A stretch of DNA of 64,000 nucleotides, taken from NCBI GenBank assembly GCA_965261795.1, contig OZ253476.1, forward strand, positions 1,984,001 through 2,048,000. Reading direction: 5' to 3'. This DNA is from CBDCFV01 sp965261795. GTDB taxonomy: Bacteria > Chloroflexota > Dehalococcoidia > Lucifugimonadales > UBA3495. This document shows positions 8,862 through 16,608 of this stretch, one piece after another (the first letter of the stretch is position 1; each line of letters begins with the position of its first letter). The translations under genes and the position numbers were made by a program. The notes below the pieces were generated by a model, which ran no database searches, had not been told where the DNA came from, and worked only from the letters and a program-made list of their open reading frames with translations.

Positions 8862-9338
8862 ATGGAAGTTGAATGGATGAACCATACCGGGTTCGTGGTA
8901 AGCGACATGGAAAGGTCGCTGGTCTTCTACCGGGACCTGCTGGGACTCAAAGAAGAACGAGACCAGATTCTGGAGGGGGAGTTCATCTCCGAACTGGTGG
9001 GATACCCCGACGCCAGGTTGCACATCGTCTACTTGGGGTCGGGAGACATGCGGCATTCGGTGGAGCTTATCCAGTACCTGAACCCTCCGGGAACGGCGGT
9101 GGCGATGCCGGAGCGGCACCAAGTGGGGGCTTCGCATCTGGGAGTAATAGTGGACGATCTGGACGCCTTTTACGCAGAGCTTTCAAGCCGGGGCGCGCGG
9201 TTCGTAAGCCCGCCGGCGATACGTCCCGGAGCGGTATACCCCATGGCCAGCAAGGGCTGTTACATGCAGGACCCCGACGGCAACTGGCTGGAGTTGCTGG
9301 AGAGGCCGCCGACGCCGGAAGGTCCCACTCAAGCCTGA
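8862..9338 (+). CDS. VOC-family (glyoxalase/extradiol dioxygenase-like) metalloprotein
   Basis: A 158-residue protein with two beta-alpha-beta-beta-beta halves, as in glyoxalase I and methylmalonyl-CoA epimerase relatives. Candidate metal ligands are the His of MNHTGFVV, the Glu of SVELIQYL, the His of ASHLGVIV and the Glu of DPDGNWLELLE. ATG 8862 follows GGGAGAGC. It closes the rightward cluster with the GMC genes; the reaction (isomerase, lyase or dioxygenase) cannot be told. Confidence 0.85.
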   Translation: MEVEWMNHTGFVVSDMERSLVFYRDLLGLKEERDQILEGEFISELVGYPDARLHIVYLGSGDMRHSVELIQYLNPPGTAVAMPERHQVGASHLGVIVDDLDAFYAELSSRGARFVSPPAIRPGAVYPMASKGCYMQDPDGNWLELLERPPTPEGPTQA

Positions 9339-9352
9339 TGACCTGCGGCCGG

Positions 9353-9643
9353 TCAATGGCCCATGTGCAGCCGCTTGACGCACTCGTCGTGGACCGCGCC
9401 CAAGAAGCCGGAAACGTAGTGCTGGTGGCTGAATTCTAACTCCTGGGATTGGGCGCCGGACTTGGCCGTCTCGTAACATCGGACGGCCTCGGGATTGTCG
9501 TAAGGGAAGGGTATCATACCCATATAGTACTCGAAGTCGGATATATCGGCCCACGCCACGAGTTCCTGGAGCGTGGCATGGGCGCTTGCCCAGTGTTCGC
9601 CGTCGTTCTTGCCGCGCAGAAACGACCAGTCGGGTGTGTGCAT
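9353..9643 (-). CDS. Small hypothetical protein paired with LLM oxidoreductase
   Basis: A 96-residue acidic protein rich in aromatic and His residues, ending in EFSHQHYVSGFLGAVHDE followed by a short basic tail. No recognised domain. It begins 15 bases after the stop of the oxidoreductase at 9659 on the same strand, with GGGAAGG before its ATG, so the two are probably cotranscribed. A helper or binding protein is possible; no function is claimed. Confidence 0.6.
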   Translation of the reverse strand: MHTPDWSFLRGKNDGEHWASAHATLQELVAWADISDFEYYMGMIPFPYDNPEAVRCYETAKSGAQSQELEFSHQHYVSGFLGAVHDECVKRLHMGH

Positions 9644-9658
9644 GGCCTTCCCAGTGTT

Positions 9659-10504
9659 CTAGCCGAAGACCTGCTCGGCGATGCGGTCCATTTCCGAAAG
9701 AGACCCTTCGCCCGAGTCCAAGGGCAGGGGTATCGTAACCCTGGTGGCCCCGGCGTCCTCATAGCGGCGGACGAGGTCTTTGTCAGGATTGATGTTGCAG
9801 ACTATCAACTGGATGGAATCAGGGTCGCGGCCCGCGGCCTCCGCCAGTTCGTCCAGGCTGGCCCGGCCAGCTTTCACCTGCTCTTCAGTAACCCGAACCG
9901 GCATCCAACCATCGCCCCATGCCACCACGCGCTTGAATACGTTAGAGGCGTAGCCGCCCAGGAAGACAGGCGGGTGGGGCTTGTGCGCCGGTTTGGGAGA
10001 GCATTTGACCGCCGGGAAGTCGTAGTAGCGGCCGTGGAACTCGGCTTCGTCCTTGGTCCAGAGTTCCTTCATGGCCAGTATGGCCTCGCGGGTCTGCCCC
10101 CAACGGTGCTCGAAGTTGCCGCCCATTATTTCGGTCTCTTCCCGTAGCCAGCCCGCGCCGATGCCAAACAGGAACCTGCCGCCGGAGAAGTGGTCCAGCG
10201 TGGCGATCTGCTTGGCCTGCATTATCGGGTTATGCTCCGGCACCAAGCTGATGCTGGTGCCCAGCTTTATAGTGCTGGTAACGGCAGAGGCCCTGGCCAA
10301 GCCTACCAACGCGTCGGCCATGTCGGCCATCGAAGAGGGAATCGAGCCGTCGGGCGTTCCGCCATAGCGGGAGGTGGTGTGAACGGGGAGTATGGGGTGT
10401 TCGGGGAGCCAGAAGGACTCGAAGCCCAAGTCTTCGGCCCTTTTGGCCAACTGAGCGGGGTCCAGGGAATTGCTGGACGCCCTGGCTGAAATACCGATGT
10501 CCAT
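9659..10504 (-). CDS. LLM-class oxidoreductase, probably F420-dependent
   Basis: Luciferase-like TIM-barrel oxidoreductase, 281 residues. It resembles the F420-dependent TIGR03619 group: FESFWLPEHP near the N-terminus, LDHFSGGRFLFGIGAGW in the middle, then KPHPPVFLGGYA. It would use reduced F420 or FMN to oxidise or reduce an unknown substrate. It is the first gene of a leftward pair with the small protein at 9353 and is one of four luciferase-like proteins in the window. Confidence 0.88.
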   Translation of the reverse strand: MDIGISARASSNSLDPAQLAKRAEDLGFESFWLPEHPILPVHTTSRYGGTPDGSIPSSMADMADALVGLARASAVTSTIKLGTSISLVPEHNPIMQAKQIATLDHFSGGRFLFGIGAGWLREETEIMGGNFEHRWGQTREAILAMKELWTKDEAEFHGRYYDFPAVKCSPKPAHKPHPPVFLGGYASNVFKRVVAWGDGWMPVRVTEEQVKAGRASLDELAEAAGRDPDSIQLIVCNINPDKDLVRRYEDAGATRVTIPLPLDSGEGSLSEMDRIAEQVFG

Positions 10505-10596
10505 GGCAGTCGCCTCCGTTTGCTGAATGATCTAATGGTGGCAGCGTTGATCGTACCATTACCGGGGCGTGTTGTCGCGCCGGCTTGCTGCTCCTC

Positions 10597-11129
10597 TGCC
10601 TGCCGCCCAAGGCAACCACAAGGGTTGCCCCTACAATTGCCTGCCAGCCAGGGCAACCACGAGGGTTGCCCCTACTACTGCCTGCCGCCCAGGGCAACCC
10701 TCGTGGTTGCCCCTACTACTGCCTGCCGCCCAGGGCAACCACGAGGGTTGCCCCTACTACTGCCTGCCGCCCAAGGCAACCACAAGGGTTGCCCCTACAA
10801 TTGCCTGCCAGCCAGGGCAACCACGAGGGTTGCCCCTACTACTGCCTGCCGCCCAGGGCAACCCTCGTGGTTGCCCCTACTACTGCCTGCCGCCCAGGGC
10901 AACCACGAGGGTTGCCCCTACTACTGCCTGCCGCCCAAGGCAACCACAAGGGTTGCCCCTACAATTGCCTGCCAGCCAGGGCAACCACGAGGGTTGCCCC
11001 TACTACTGCCTGCCGCCCAGGGCAACCACGAGGGTTGCCCCTACTACTGCCTGCCGCCCAAGGCAACCACAAGGGTTGCCCCTACAATTGCCTGCCAGCC
11101 AGGGCAACCACAAGGGTTGCCCCTACTAC
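10597..11129 (+). repeat. Tandem array, 13 units of 41 bp, palindromic core
   Basis: Thirteen units begin every 41 bases from 10597 to 11089. Each holds a palindrome of the form GGCAACC-ACGAGG-GTTGCC. Four unit types occur in the order ABCD ABCD AB-D AB': type A has ACAAGG in the core, B begins TGCCTGCCAGCC, and C (units at 10679 and 10843) carries the core inverted (CCTCGT). All three forward frames are open because 41 is not a multiple of 3, so reading frames here are artefacts. There are no unique spacers, so this is not CRISPR. A degenerate single copy of the core lies near 26045. Confidence 0.95.
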
Positions 11130-11343
11130 GGTTGGCCAAAATGCGATTGCCTTGGCCACTCGTTGGAGAAGCGTAAGCTGGATTTTTAGATCGCCGGACA
11201 TTCCCGGACATTCCCGGACATTGGGCGTATTGAAGGCGGGTGTTCGGTCCAGCCCTAGCCGCGGGCGTCTTGTTGCGCAGGTTTATGGTAACGGGGTGTT
11301 ACCGGAGTTGGGAAGGGGCAAGTGTCAGTGGAGGGGAGTTGTC

Positions 11344-11454
11344 TTGAACTTTGATTCGTTTGATTTGGATGATTTGTTTGATTATCGTGGTCAAAATCCG
11401 TTATGGCGCTGGTATTTGATTCGACATGTCATCACCAAGAGGCTGGAGCGATGA
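11344..11454 (+). CDS. Possible small protein (36 aa), unknown
   Basis: A TTG at 11344 preceded by GGAGGGGAG opens a 36-codon frame, acidic first half (FDSFDLDDLFDYRG) and basic second half (RHVITKRLER). Local base use is more AT-rich than the surroundings. It could be a short real protein or the remnant of a larger gene; nothing recognised. Confidence 0.25.
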   Translation: MNFDSFDLDDLFDYRGQNPLWRWYLIRHVITKRLER

Positions 11455-11495
11455 GGCGGTAGAACAGGGCTACCGGATAACCTGCGGTAACCTTG

Positions 11496-11588
11496 GAGGA
11501 AGAGAGGAAGAGAGGAAGAGAGGAAGAGAGGAAGAGAGGAAGAGAGGAAGAGAGGAAGAGAGGAAGAGAGGAAGAGAGGAAGAGAGGA
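11496..11588 (+). repeat. Purine-rich 8-bp microsatellite
   Basis: About eleven perfect copies of GGAAGAGA, pure purine on the plus strand. Strand-asymmetric tracts of this kind slip easily and may form triplex DNA. No gene clearly spans it. Confidence 0.95.
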
Positions 11589-11689
11589 TGGGTGGGAGTC
11601 CGAGACAGTCCCTTTGAGTGTCCCTAGATCGGGAGTTGGGGGTCTGGACCAAGGCCACGTAGACACCCCCCTCACCTCATTGTCGGCGT

Positions 11690-11845
11690 CTAACCGCCAG
11701 ACAGTATATTGCACCATAAGAGGGGCCGTCGCGGTCGCTTCGCCATCGAGGAAAATTGTTCCAAGCTTTTCTCAGTCTTTTGAGTTAACCTGACAAGCGC
11801 GACGGCGGCAATGGCGCCACCGACGAGAATCCCGATTTCTGGCAT
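11690..11845 (-). CDS. Small single-pass membrane protein (51 aa)
   Basis: ATG at 11845 is preceded, at ideal spacing, by AAGGAGGTGA, the full anti-SD complement. The product starts MPEIGILVGGAIAAVALVRL, one hydrophobic segment of about 17 residues, then a polar KTEKSLEQF stretch and a basic tail. No family recognised. The ribosome binding site is the strongest in the accessory zone, which is the main evidence that this short frame is translated. Confidence 0.5.
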   Translation of the reverse strand: MPEIGILVGGAIAAVALVRLTQKTEKSLEQFSSMAKRPRRPLLWCNILSGG

Positions 11846-11960
11846 ACACATCACCTCCTTTGCCCAATCCCTTATAGGTTCCAAAGATGCGACCGCGATT
11901 TGCTGGCCCCGCTGCATGATGGCGGCAACTATAGATGACCCTGCTGCTCGTTCCAGCCAA

Positions 11961-12026
11961 TTATTTGATTAAGTAATAGCAAAGCGCCACTACTATTGCT
12001 AAAATTATACCTCCGGGTACCCTCAC
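11961..12026 (-). CDS. Possible 21-residue membrane peptide
   Basis: GTG at 12026 opens MRVPGGIILAIVVALCYYLI, almost all one hydrophobic helix ending in lysine. It lies about 115 bases upstream of the 51-residue membrane protein on the same strand. The ribosome binding site is weak (AAAGAG). Type I toxin peptides look like this, but nothing beyond size and hydrophobicity supports that. Confidence 0.25.
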   Translation of the reverse strand: MRVPGGIILAIVVALCYYLIK

Positions 12027-12189
12027 AGTTAACTCTTTACTGTAGAGTACTCCATCTGGAAGGGACTTATATACCTGAGGAAGGTCTGAATAAGTCCAGT
12101 GGATGCGGAGGATGGACATAAAACCCGCCCCTCCAGAGGGCTTCAGGCGAGTTGTTCAGCGGGTTTCCTAGAGATTGGAGGTCACGATA

Positions 12190-12950
12190 ATGACGAGTAC
12201 AGGAACGATGAGATGGCTTGCCTTGCTGGGCATTGTCCTTGCCCTGACGCTGCCGGCAGTCCTCATAGCCTGCGGCGGCGATGAGCCGCCGGCTTCGCCC
12301 GGGACGGAAGCAGCAACGTCCACCCCCATGCCGGGGGACGCGCCCACTGCCACCGATAAGCCGCGACCGACGGTTACGACACGCCCTCTGCTCACCATTG
12401 GGCGGACCTCGGCGGCAACGGACCGGGAGGCGCTGGTTGCCCTCTACAACGCAACAGACGGTCCGAACTGGGAATACGATGAAAACTGGCTGAGTGACGC
12501 GTCCCTGGGCGAATGGTACGGCGTCGAAACTGACGCCAATGGACGCGTAGGCGTTCTGAACCTCGACGGGAACGAGTTGAGTGGGGAGAGATACCGCCGG
12601 AGCTGGGCAGCCTCGCCAACCTGGGAGTGCTGTACCTCAGCAGTAACCAGTTGAAGGGGGAGATACCGCCGGAGCTGGGCAGCCTCGCCAACCTGCAAGA
12701 GCTGGGGCTCAACGTCAACCAGTTGAGCGGGGAGATACCGCCGGAGCTGGGCGGCCTCGCCAACCTGCAAGGGCTGTCGCTCAGCGGTAACCAGTTGAGG
12801 GGGGAGATACCGCCGGAGCTGGGCAGCCTCGCCAACCTGGAATATCTGTACCTCGACGTCAACCAGTTGAGCGGATGCGCTCCAGCCGGTTTGAAACGCG
12901 ACGGCTTATCCGTTTCCCTGCCGGATACCGTGGAAGGTTATTGCCCGTAG
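12190..12950 (+). pseudogene. LRR lipoprotein, frameshifted copy
   Basis: ATG 12190 follows GGAGG. The product has a lipoprotein signal ending AVLIAC (Cys28), a Thr/Pro-rich linker and the cap DREALVALYNATDGPNW, which usually precedes plant-like leucine-rich repeats. In 12583-12595 the text reads GGGGAGAGATACC where the sister gene has GGGGAGATACC. The two extra bases throw the frame, and the remaining repeats (24 residues each, GEIPPELG.LANL) continue in another frame to TAG at 12950. As written the product ends early at 12654. A near neighbour copy at 12983 is intact. Confidence 0.85.
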
Positions 12951-12982
12951 AGGCCGGCGCTCAGCAGATATGGGAGGTCACG

Positions 12983-14005
12983 ATGATGGCGAGTACAGGA
13001 CCGGCGAGATGGCTTACCTTGCTGGGCATTGTCCTTGCGCTGGCGCTGCCGGCAGTCCTCATAGCCTGCGGCTCCGATGAGCCGCCGGTTTCGCCCGGGA
13101 CGGAAGCAGCAACTTCCACTCCCATGCGGGGGGACGCGCCCACCGCCACCGCTGCAACGTCCACCCCCATGCCGGGGGACGCGCCCACCGCCACTGCTGC
13201 GCCGCGACTGGCGGCTACGACAGCGCCTCTGCTCACCGTTGGGCCAACCTCGGCGGCAACGGACCGGGAGGCGCTGGTTGCCCTCTACAACGCAACAGAC
13301 GGTCCGAACTGGGACGACAATGAAAACTGGCTGAGTGACGCGCCTCTGGGCGAATGGTACGGCGTCGAAACTGACGACAATGGACGCGTAGTCCGTCTGG
13401 ACCTCGACGACAACCAGTTGAGCGGGGAGATACTACCGGAGCTGGGCAGCCTCGCCAGCCTGGGATCACTGTACCTCTACGGGAACGATTTGAGCGGGGA
13501 GATACCGCCGGAACTGGGCCGCCTCGCCAACCTGGGATATCTGAACCTCAGCGAGAACCAGTTGAGCGGGGAGATACCGCCGGAGCTGGGCAGCCTCGCC
13601 AGCCTGGGATCACTGTACCTCTACGGGAACGATTTGAGCGGGGAGATACCGCCGGAACTGGGCCGCCTCGCCAACCTGGGATATCTGAACCTCAGCGAGA
13701 ACCAGTTGAGCGGGGAGATACCGCCGGAGCTGGGCAGCCTCGCCAGCCTGGGATCACTGTACCTCTACGGGAACGATTTGAGCGGGGAGATACCGCCGGA
13801 ACTGGGCCGCCTCGCCAACCTGGGATATCTGAACCTCAGCGAGAACCAGTTGAGCGGGGAGATACCGCCGGAGCTGGGCCGCCTCGCCAACCTGGAATAT
13901 CTGAACCTCAGCGAGAACCAGTTGAGCGGATGCGCTCCAGCCAGTTGGGAACGCGACGGCTTATCCGTTGAACTGCCGGATACCGTGGACGGCTATTGCC
14001 CGTAG
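12983..14005 (+). CDS. Secreted LRR lipoprotein (plant-like leucine-rich repeats)
   Basis: A 340-residue protein. Residues 1-29 form a lipoprotein signal with lipobox LIAC, so the protein is likely anchored outside the membrane. Residues 30-95 are a low-complexity Thr/Pro/Ala linker with a repeated STPM.GDAPTAT unit. Then come the cap DREALVALYNATDGPNW and a ladder of 24-residue repeats with consensus LGxLASLxxLYLxGNxLSGEIPPE, ending in a cysteine cap (LSGCAPASW). In DNA, three copies of a 144-base unit (two repeats each) are almost identical from about 13439, so copy number may vary. It is a tandem duplicate of 12190. A binding role at the surface is likely. Confidence 0.88.
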   Translation: MMASTGPARWLTLLGIVLALALPAVLIACGSDEPPVSPGTEAATSTPMRGDAPTATAATSTPMPGDAPTATAAPRLAATTAPLLTVGPTSAATDREALVALYNATDGPNWDDNENWLSDAPLGEWYGVETDDNGRVVRLDLDDNQLSGEILPELGSLASLGSLYLYGNDLSGEIPPELGRLANLGYLNLSENQLSGEIPPELGSLASLGSLYLYGNDLSGEIPPELGRLANLGYLNLSENQLSGEIPPELGSLASLGSLYLYGNDLSGEIPPELGRLANLGYLNLSENQLSGEIPPELGRLANLEYLNLSENQLSGCAPASWERDGLSVELPDTVDGYCP

Positions 14006-14063
14006 AGGCCGGCGCTAACTGGACAGCCACCGTCATACCCGCTTTAACAGGACCGACTTTAGA

Positions 14064-14109
14064 CCCTTCGGCTACGCTCAGGGTGACAAGCCTGAGCGTA
14101 GCCGAAGGG
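14064..14109 (+). repeat. Perfect 19-bp inverted repeat
   Basis: CCCTTCGGCTACGCTCAGG (14064-14082) and its exact reverse complement (14091-14109) flank an 8-base loop. It belongs to the widespread CTTCGgCaaGCTCAGG type of dispersed repeat; a related half occurs near 26076-26095. It could double as the terminator of the LRR gene, though no T-tract follows. Confidence 0.85.
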
Positions 14110-14259
14110 CAGCTTCCGATTAAGACGCGGTTGCCCTTATCTACCATGCCACCTTCACCACATTATCCCTCGGAAGTGTTAGGGAATCTCTGAACAAGTC
14201 AACGGGATTATGGCATAGTAAGGGCGAGGCGGTCGACACCAGTAGAGGAGTGAGTCGGG

Positions 14260-14404
14260 ATGGATCAGCCTACCTTTGCCGATCTGGAATACCAGGGCAA
14301 GAAGCGCAAGATCCGCCGGGAGGTGTTCCTGGAGCGGATGGATGGCCTGATTCCCTGGCCAAGGCTGGAGGGGCGTATTCGCCCCTGCTACCCCCAGGCC
14401 GACA
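14260..14404 (+). pseudogene. IS5-family transposase, 5' fragment
   Basis: ATG 14260, with GAGGAG upstream, begins MDQPTFADLEYQGKKRK and continues through EVFLERMDGLIPWPRLE to CYPQA. This is the typical start of IS5-type DDE transposases. The frame is cut at 14404 by an inserted element and resumes at 15044 (GKGRHPYPLPVMLRIH). Confidence 0.85.
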
Positions 14405-15043
14405 CTGACAAGGGTATGTAAAATTGAGATTATAGCTACGAACCGGCCCCACCGCCCCTGGATTCCGGCCTACGCCGGAATGACGGAATGGGCCCGCCTG
14501 GATTCCGGCCTACGCCGGAATGACGGAATGGGCCCGCCTGGATTCCGGCCTGCGCCGGAATGACGGAATGGGCCCGCCTGGATTCCGGCCTACGCCGGAA
14601 TGACGGAATGGGCCCGCCTGGATTCCGGCCTATGCCGGAATGACGGAATGGGCCCGCCTGGATTCCGGCCTACGCCGGAATGACGGAATGGGCCCGCCTG
14701 GATTCCGGCCTACGCCGGAATGACGGAATGGGCCCGCCTGGATTCCGGCCTATGCCGGAATGACGGAATGGGCCCGCCTGGATTCCGGCCTACGCCGGAA
14801 TGACGGAATGGGCCCGCCTGGATTCCGGCCTACGCCGGAATGACGGAATGGGGCCCGCCTGGATTCCGGCCTACGCCGGAATGACGGAATGGGGCCCGCC
14901 TGGATTCCGGCCTACGCCGGAATGACGGAATGGGCCTGATAGTGAGCATTTGGGAGCGGTTTTGTATTTGAGCAAGCCTACCCTACTATGCGGTCTCACG
15001 TTCAACTGCGTAAAGTCCCAAATGAAATACATACCCCTATCAG
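14405..15043 (+). mobile_element. Inserted 639-bp element splitting the IS5 transposase
   Basis: The left end reads CTGACAAGGGTATGTA and the right end, reverse-complemented, CTGATAGGGGTATGTA: 16-base terminal inverted repeats with two mismatches. The element is flanked by CCAGGCCGACA on the left and CCAGGCCGGCA on the right, an 11-base direct repeat with one mismatch, as expected of a target duplication. It encodes no protein; most of it is a tandem array. It behaves like a non-autonomous (MITE-like) element that acquired the array, or in which the array grew. Confidence 0.7.
14460..14936 (+). repeat. Tandem array, 12 units of 40-41 bp, palindromic
   Basis: Twelve units, each with the palindrome ATTCCGGCCTACGCCGGAAT followed by GACGGAATGGGCCCGCCTGG. 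Ten steps are exactly 40 bases; the last two are 41 because of an extra G. Only a few units vary, at the central TAC/TAT/TGC. The palindrome is a sister of the single-copy ATTCCCGCCTGCGCGGGAAT repeats scattered through the window. No spacers are present, so it is not CRISPR. Confidence 0.95.
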
Positions 15044-15310
15044 CCAGGCCGGCAAGGGCCGCCATCCCTACCCGCTGCCCGTCATGCTGCGTATTCACTG
15101 CGTGCAGCTTTTCTACAACCTCAGCGACCCCGGCATGGAGGATCTGCTCTACGAGTCCGAGCCGGTCCGTCGTTTCGTGGGCCTGAAGCTCTCAGGCCCC
15201 CTGCCCGACGAGACCACCATCCTCAACTTCCGCCATCTCCTGGAGCAGCACAACCTGGGTCAGGGCCTGTTCGAGGAAATTAACGCCCACCTGAATTACA
15301 TGGGCTTGCC
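15044..15310 (+). pseudogene. IS5-family transposase, 3' fragment
   Basis: The second half of the split transposase: GKGRHPYPLPVMLRIH, then DLLYESEPVRRFVGLKL, DETTILNFRHLLEQHNLG and LFEEINAHLN. Similarity stops near 15310, before the second and third catalytic acidic residues would appear, and sequence of another transposase type follows. The element is therefore dead. Confidence 0.8.
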
Positions 15311-15324
15311 AGCCCTCTCCCTTA

Positions 15325-15400
15325 GAGGTGGTGTGGGTGTTGGACGGCAGCGACTTTCCCAAGCAGGGAATGAGGTCGGTGGGAGTGGCCCGGCAAGCAT
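15325..15400 (+). pseudogene. Fragment of an IS701-like transposase
   Basis: The plus frame reads VWVLDGSDFPKQGMRSVGVA, which resembles the first catalytic Asp region of IS701/IS4-group DDE transposases (D.(T/S)DFPKQG..SVGVARQ). Only about 25 codons are recognisable, directly joined to the IS5 remnant. Between about 15400 and 15600 I see no gene. Confidence 0.5.
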
Positions 15401-15602
15401 GTGATTGCGAACCTCGCTGTAAAAGCAACTCATCATTTCAAAGCAGTTGGACCACCATGTTACCTTCGGGAAGAAGAATCAGCCGAGCACACAGGTCAAG
15501 GTTCGGAGAACTGAGGGACTTATCCAAGTTGAGGGAACCGCCGCCAGCGGAGTAAACTGCCAACCATAAAAACACAAAACAATAAATTAGTGAGAGGATG
15601 CA

Positions 15603-15878
15603 ATGAAGACCATCAGCGTGTCGGTGGACGACGAGACTCACAGGCTGGCGCGGATCAGGGCGGCCCAGACCGGGACCACAGTGTCGGCGATGATGAGAGA
15701 CCTGTTGACCGCACTGCTGCAACATCCAGTGGGGCCGGAGCCGGCAGAGACGGAGCCTCAAAGGCGTGCCCGGCTGCTGGACGAGGTGCTGGAAAGGTTC
15801 GAAAGGGAAGGGATAGGCGTGGACACCAGCAAAATTCTGACCAGGGACGAGATGTACGACAGGAATGCGGCTCGTTGA
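15603..15878 (+). CDS. vapB: VapB-type ribbon-helix-helix antitoxin
   Basis: A 91-residue protein. The N-terminal MKTISVSVDDETHRLARIRA with TTVSAMMRDLL is a ribbon-helix-helix DNA-binding fold; the C-terminal half is charged and would wrap the toxin. ATG 15603 follows GAGAGG. It overlaps the PIN-domain toxin gene by 14 bases, the classical VapBC arrangement, and probably represses its own promoter. The module sits just after transposase remnants, consistent with horizontal arrival. Confidence 0.85.
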   Translation: MKTISVSVDDETHRLARIRAAQTGTTVSAMMRDLLTALLQHPVGPEPAETEPQRRARLLDEVLERFEREGIGVDTSKILTRDEMYDRNAAR

Positions 15879-16284
15879 TACCAACATACTGATATACGCC
15901 GTGAGCAACCGGGACGCGGACGCTTGGAAGAAGACCAGAGCGGCGGGAATTTTGAAGGAACCGGACTTGGCGCTGTCCGTCCAAGTCCTCCAGGAGTTTT
16001 ACTACCAATCCACGAGGCTCCACGGACCGGCGGGTCTGACTCACGAGGCAGCCATGGAATTCCTGCGCCCGTTCAGGACATTGCCAGTCCAGGAAATCAC
16101 GGTGGAACTGTTCGACAGGGCAACCGAAATGAAGCAGAAGTTCGGGCTGTCCTACTGGGACGCCGCGATCCTATCGGCAGCGAAGATACTGGGCTGCGAG
16201 GCAGTGTACTCAGAAGATATGAGCCACCAAATGGACTACGACGGTGTTGTGGTGATAAATCCGTTCTCGGAGTCCACTAAGTGA
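15865..16284 (+). CDS. vapC: VapC-type PIN-domain ribonuclease toxin
   Basis: A 139-residue PIN-domain endoribonuclease. Catalytic acids are D5 (LVDTNILIY), E44 (VLQEFY), D99 (SYWDAAIL) and D118 (YSEDM), the complete set. Length is normal. It would cleave tRNA or rRNA when not bound by VapB. Its TGA stop at 16282-16284 is immediately followed by the end of a MITE-like repeat. Confidence 0.88.
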   Translation: MRLVDTNILIYAVSNRDADAWKKTRAAGILKEPDLALSVQVLQEFYYQSTRLHGPAGLTHEAAMEFLRPFRTLPVQEITVELFDRATEMKQKFGLSYWDAAILSAAKILGCEAVYSEDMSHQMDYDGVVVINPFSESTK

Positions 16285-16430
16285 CCATCTCAAAACCAAT
16301 GATCTTGCTAACAACCACTCGCAGGTGGCCGAGGCCGATGGATTCCCGCCTGCGCGAGAATGACGGGTTGAGTGGGGGAATGACGGTTGAGTGGGGGAAT
16401 GACGGGTTGGGGGGATGGGATCTCGCTATG
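16285..16430 (+). repeat. Partial MITE-like repeat with REP palindrome
   Basis: It begins CCATCTCAAAACCAAT, one mismatch from the 12-base terminal repeat of the element at 28408, and includes a degenerate REP (ATTCCCGCC..GAGAATGACGG) near 16338 followed by short GAGTGGGGGAATGACGG repeats. The right terminus is missing. The left end abuts the vapC stop codon directly. Confidence 0.6.
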
Positions 16431-16472
16431 GGAAAAGACTTTGCACAGGCCCTGCCTTTTAGCCTCGCGTCA

Positions 16473-16500
16473 TTGACGCCCTCCCGCTGCCAACTATAAT
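16473..16500 (+). promoter_or_regulatory. Likely sigma70-type promoter
   Basis: TTGACG (16473-16478), a 16-base spacer and a perfect TATAAT (16495-16500), about 100 bases before the oxidoreductase at 16609. It is one of the best consensus matches in the window. Confidence 0.6.
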
Positions 16501-16608
16501 GGCGAAAGTGCGGCTCCCGTTTCTTCAAGCTTCGCCTCTGCACCAACTGCCACGACAGGCCAACCGTATTGACGGGGCCGCCGCAAGATTACCCATTGAG
16601 AGGATGCA

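Noticed and set aside
10597..11129. CRISPR array
   Set aside because: Repeats are contiguous with no unique spacers, contain palindromes, and no cas gene is nearby. The same applies to the 40-bp array at 14460.
10520..11454. Three long overlapping forward frames of 206-289 codons over the 41-bp array
   Set aside because: A 41-bp period with no stop in any frame yields open frames automatically; all three translate the same repeat in shifted phases and have no plausible start or family.
11470..11717. Minus-strand frames encoding LPLFLSSS repeats
   Set aside because: They are translations of the 8-bp microsatellite; low complexity and no start context.
15400..15600. A complete transposon end or second transposase gene
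   Set aside because: Only about 25 codons resemble IS701; I could not find inverted ends or a continuous frame.
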